This document shows, in pieces, positions 32,658 through 33,860 of a stretch of 33,860 nt of DNA. The position numbers and the translations under genes are program-made. The stretch comes from Bacteroidales bacterium. GTDB lineage: Bacteria; Bacteroidota; Bacteroidia; Bacteroidales; UBA932. The notes below the pieces were generated by a model that was not told the origin of the DNA, did not search any database, and was given only the letters and a program-made list of their open reading frames with translations. Each line of letters opens with the position of its first letter. Position 1 is the first letter of the stretch. The stretch lies in contig JAFUVU010000057.1 of NCBI GenBank assembly GCA_017477465.1, positions 1 through 33,860 of the forward strand, read 5' to 3'.

Positions 32658-33602
32658 TTATTGTATTCCTTCGATGATCACGGCGGAAGGGGATACCCTT
32701 TCCTCCGCGTCGCTTCGCGACCCTGTCCGGGCAAATGCTCCGGAAAGGGGATCCCCTTCCGCCGCGACGATGCGGGAAACAAGGCCTTGTAAGACTGTTC
32801 CGGGGCCCAGTTCTACAAAGCGGGTGGCACCGTCGGCGAGCATCCTTTGCACGGTGGCGGTCCAGCGCACCGGGCTGGTGAGCTGTGCAAGGAGGTTGGC
32901 CTTGATAAGCTTAGGGTCTGTTTCCGGGAGGGCGCTTACGTTCTGGTAGACAGGGCAGCGGGGCGCCTGGAAGGGCGTGGCCTCGATGGCCTGGGCCAGT
33001 TCTACGCGGGCCGGCTCCATGAGCGGGGAGTGGAAGGCGCCGCTTACAGGCAGCTTGAGGGCGCGCTTGGCGCCGGCGGCCTTCAGGGCCTCGCAGGCTT
33101 TGTCCACTGCGGCTTCTTCGCCGGAGATGACCACCTGGCCGGGAGAATTGTAGTTGGCGGGCACTACGCCGGGGATATCGGCACAGATGCGCTCAATGGT
33201 TTCATCGTCCAGCTTGAGGACGGCGGCCATGGTGCCGGGCACAGCCTCGCAGCATTTCTGCATAGCGCCGGCACGGAGCGCCACCAGGCGCAGACCGTCC
33301 TCGAAGCTCATGGCGCCCGCGGCTACCAGGGCGGAGAATTCTCCCAGGGAATGTCCGGCCACCATGTCCGGCTGCATGGACTGGCCAAGGGCCAGGACCA
33401 CGCTGTGCAGGAAAATGGCGGGTTGGGTAACCCGGGTGGCTTTGAGGTCATCGGCACTGCCATCGAACATGATATCCGTGAGGCGGAAGCCCAGGATGTC
33501 GTTGGCGCTTTCCATGAGGTCTTTGTGGGTGGGATACAGTTCCCGGCCCATTCCGGGATATTGGGACCCCTGTCCGGGGAAGATATAAGCGGTTTTGGTC
33601 AT
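32658..33602 (-). CDS. fabD: Malonyl-CoA:ACP transacylase with palindromic element in its C-terminus
   Basis: The 314-residue protein carries GQGSQYPGMG (10-19), the nucleophile motif GHSLGE with Ser85, Arg110, His191 in AFHSPLM and the ELGPGTVLQGL block, so the malonyl transfer site is complete. It loads malonate onto acyl-carrier protein for fatty-acid synthesis. Residues ~280-307 (AEGDPLSGAFARTGSRSDAE and the following ~7) are encoded by the palindromic element at 32681-32764, read in frame without a stop; the protein then ends AVIIEGIQ. This stretch lies beyond the folded core and looks like an added tail. It begins the fabD-nifJ pair. A -7 box lies at 33621-33628. Confidence 0.95.
   Translation of the reverse strand: MTKTAYIFPGQGSQYPGMGRELYPTHKDLMESANDILGFRLTDIMFDGSADDLKATRVTQPAIFLHSVVLALGQSMQPDMVAGHSLGEFSALVAAGAMSFEDGLRLVALRAGAMQKCCEAVPGTMAAVLKLDDETIERICADIPGVVPANYNSPGQVVISGEEAAVDKACEALKAAGAKRALKLPVSGAFHSPLMEPARVELAQAIEATPFQAPRCPVYQNVSALPETDPKLIKANLLAQLTSPVRWTATVQRMLADGATRFVELGPGTVLQGLVSRIVAAEGDPLSGAFARTGSRSDAEERVSPSAVIIEGIQ
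32681..32764. repeat. Variable-stem/conserved-loop element, copy 2 (inside fabD)
   Basis: Arms 32681-32703 and 32742-32764 are 23-bp inverted repeats with one mismatch (outer part CGGCGGAAGGGGAT). The 38-nt interior holds GTCGCTTCGCGACCCT (32709-32724) and TCCGGGCAAATG (32726-32737), identical to copy 1 except for one fewer base between the blocks. The arms are unrelated to those of copy 1. On the minus strand it is translated as part of FabD. Confidence 0.88.
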
Positions 33603-33620
33603 TATACAATTAACAGTTTA

Positions 33621-33628
33621 CAAATATA
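33621..33628 (-). promoter_or_regulatory. -7 box of the fabD-nifJ promoter
   Basis: On the minus strand TATATTTG fits TAnnTTTG, 18 bp before ATG 33602. No clean TTTG was found at the right spacing upstream. Confidence 0.5.
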
Positions 33629-33701
33629 AGCATTTTGCTTGAAATTCGAAAAATAAAACGCCCTTGTTTCTGACAAAATTAATGCCGATATTTGTGCTGG
33701 T

Positions 33702-33731
33702 ATGAAAACACTCAGATTCTCGGTAGTTTAA
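33702..33731 (+). CDS. Possible 9-residue leader peptide
   Basis: ATG at 33702 opens a 9-codon frame (MKTLRFSVV, stop TAA) just after a TATTTG box (33689-33694) with TTG 22 bp before it. A terminator follows 30 bp downstream. It could be a leader or small RNA, or chance. No amino-acid bias indicates a known attenuator. Confidence 0.25.
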   Translation: MKTLRFSVV

Positions 33732-33760
33732 CAGTTTGATTTTGCGATTTTTTTGATAGA

Positions 33761-33783
33761 AGGCCCTCCAGGGTCTTTTTTTT
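33761..33783 (+). terminator. Rho-independent terminator
   Basis: AGGCCC (33761-33766) pairs with GGGTCT (33771-33776) around loop TCCA, with one G-T pair, followed by a T-run to 33783. No normal gene lies immediately upstream on the plus strand, so it ends either a small RNA/leader starting near 33700 or belongs to the end of a mobile element. Confidence 0.7.
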
Positions 33784-33798
33784 GTCAATTATATTTCT

Positions 33799-33806
33799 TA
33801 TATTTG
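33799..33806 (+). promoter_or_regulatory. -7 box before the partial gene at the right edge
   Basis: TATATTTG fits TAnnTTTG; the ATG of the partial gene follows 26 bp later. No well-spaced TTTG is seen upstream (T-rich terminator tail there). Confidence 0.45.
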
Positions 33807-33832
33807 TAGCATTATATAGCATTGTTACAAAT

Positions 33833-33860
33833 ATGAAGCTTAATATCGTCAAGTCTAAGA
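33833..33860 (+). CDS. Partial gene at right edge, possibly IS1634-type transposase
   Basis: Only nine codons are inside the window (MKLNIVKSK). This start resembles, from memory, that of Bacteroidota IS1634/IS4-like transposases (MKLNIVKSKNA...). With so few residues it is a weak call; any gene could begin this way. If right, the window ends in an insertion sequence, and the terminator and A/T-rich segment at 33735-33830 may be its end region. Confidence 0.35.

Noticed and set aside
32632-32660. 10-bp direct repeat TAATTAGTTA (32632-32641 and 32651-32660) between fabD and nifJ
   Set aside because: Short A/T-rich sequence around stop and start codons; likely chance, no further structure.
1-33860. 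CRISPR array, tRNA or rRNA genes
   Set aside because: No regularly spaced direct repeats and no tRNA- or rRNA-like sequence were seen on reading; a tRNA scan and covariance search would be needed to exclude small RNAs.

Overview
The window looks like a chromosomal piece of a Bacteroidota (Bacteroidales-type) anaerobe. Supporting signs are a SusC/SusD pair, BACON, DUF5018 and DUF1573 lipoproteins, a 1173-residue pyruvate:ferredoxin oxidoreductase, a 2[4Fe-4S] ferredoxin, an M16 protease, and promoters of the Bacteroidota type (TTTG, about 19-20 bp, TAnnTTTG) with weak or absent Shine-Dalgarno sites.

Layout. (1) 1-16377 is a polysaccharide-utilisation-type locus (PUL). A ROK-family repressor-like gene and a truncated DUF4434 gene run leftward. 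From the divergent promoter runs a nine-gene rightward operon: N-acylglucosamine 2-epimerase, SusC (frameshifted at a G7 tract), SusD, DUF5018 lipoprotein, phosphodiester glycosidase (NAGPA domain), GHL10 glycoside hydrolase-like lipoprotein, BACON lipoprotein, metallophosphoesterase, and a second GHL10 lipoprotein. (2) 16374-23284 is a leftward run: topoisomerase IV subunit B, a PlsC-like acyltransferase, an acyl-CoA/AMP ligase, an FAD oxidoreductase lipoprotein and a DUF5009/HGSNAT-like membrane acetyltransferase. The last two look like PUL accessory genes attached to a housekeeping operon. (3) 23342-29110 holds a two-domain hypothetical lipoprotein, DUF1573, ferredoxin, M16 peptidase and an 84-residue HTH-only LysR protein, with clear promoters and terminators. 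(4) 29111-33602 is a leftward fabD-nifJ pair. (5) The right edge holds a possible leader/terminator unit and the first codons of a possible transposase.

How the PUL may work (inference). Two parallel triads, each a propeller-like lipoprotein, a phosphoester hydrolase and a GHL10 protein, follow the SusCD pair. With a GlcNAc/ManNAc epimerase, a ROK regulator and a glucosamine acetyltransferase-like protein nearby, this suggests a system for a phosphate- or phosphodiester-bearing amino-sugar glycan. No gene of a well-characterised classical glycoside hydrolase family is visible here.

The strongest unexplained signal is a short structured element present twice (29024-29102 and 32681-32764). Its inverted-repeat arms differ completely between copies, but its loop core is nearly identical. 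One copy sits at the 3' end of nifJ and the other lies in frame inside the fabD coding sequence. Further items of note are the G7 frameshift directly after the SusC signal peptide, -7 boxes only 4-5 bp from start codons, and the abrupt break in the DUF4434 gene at the left edge.
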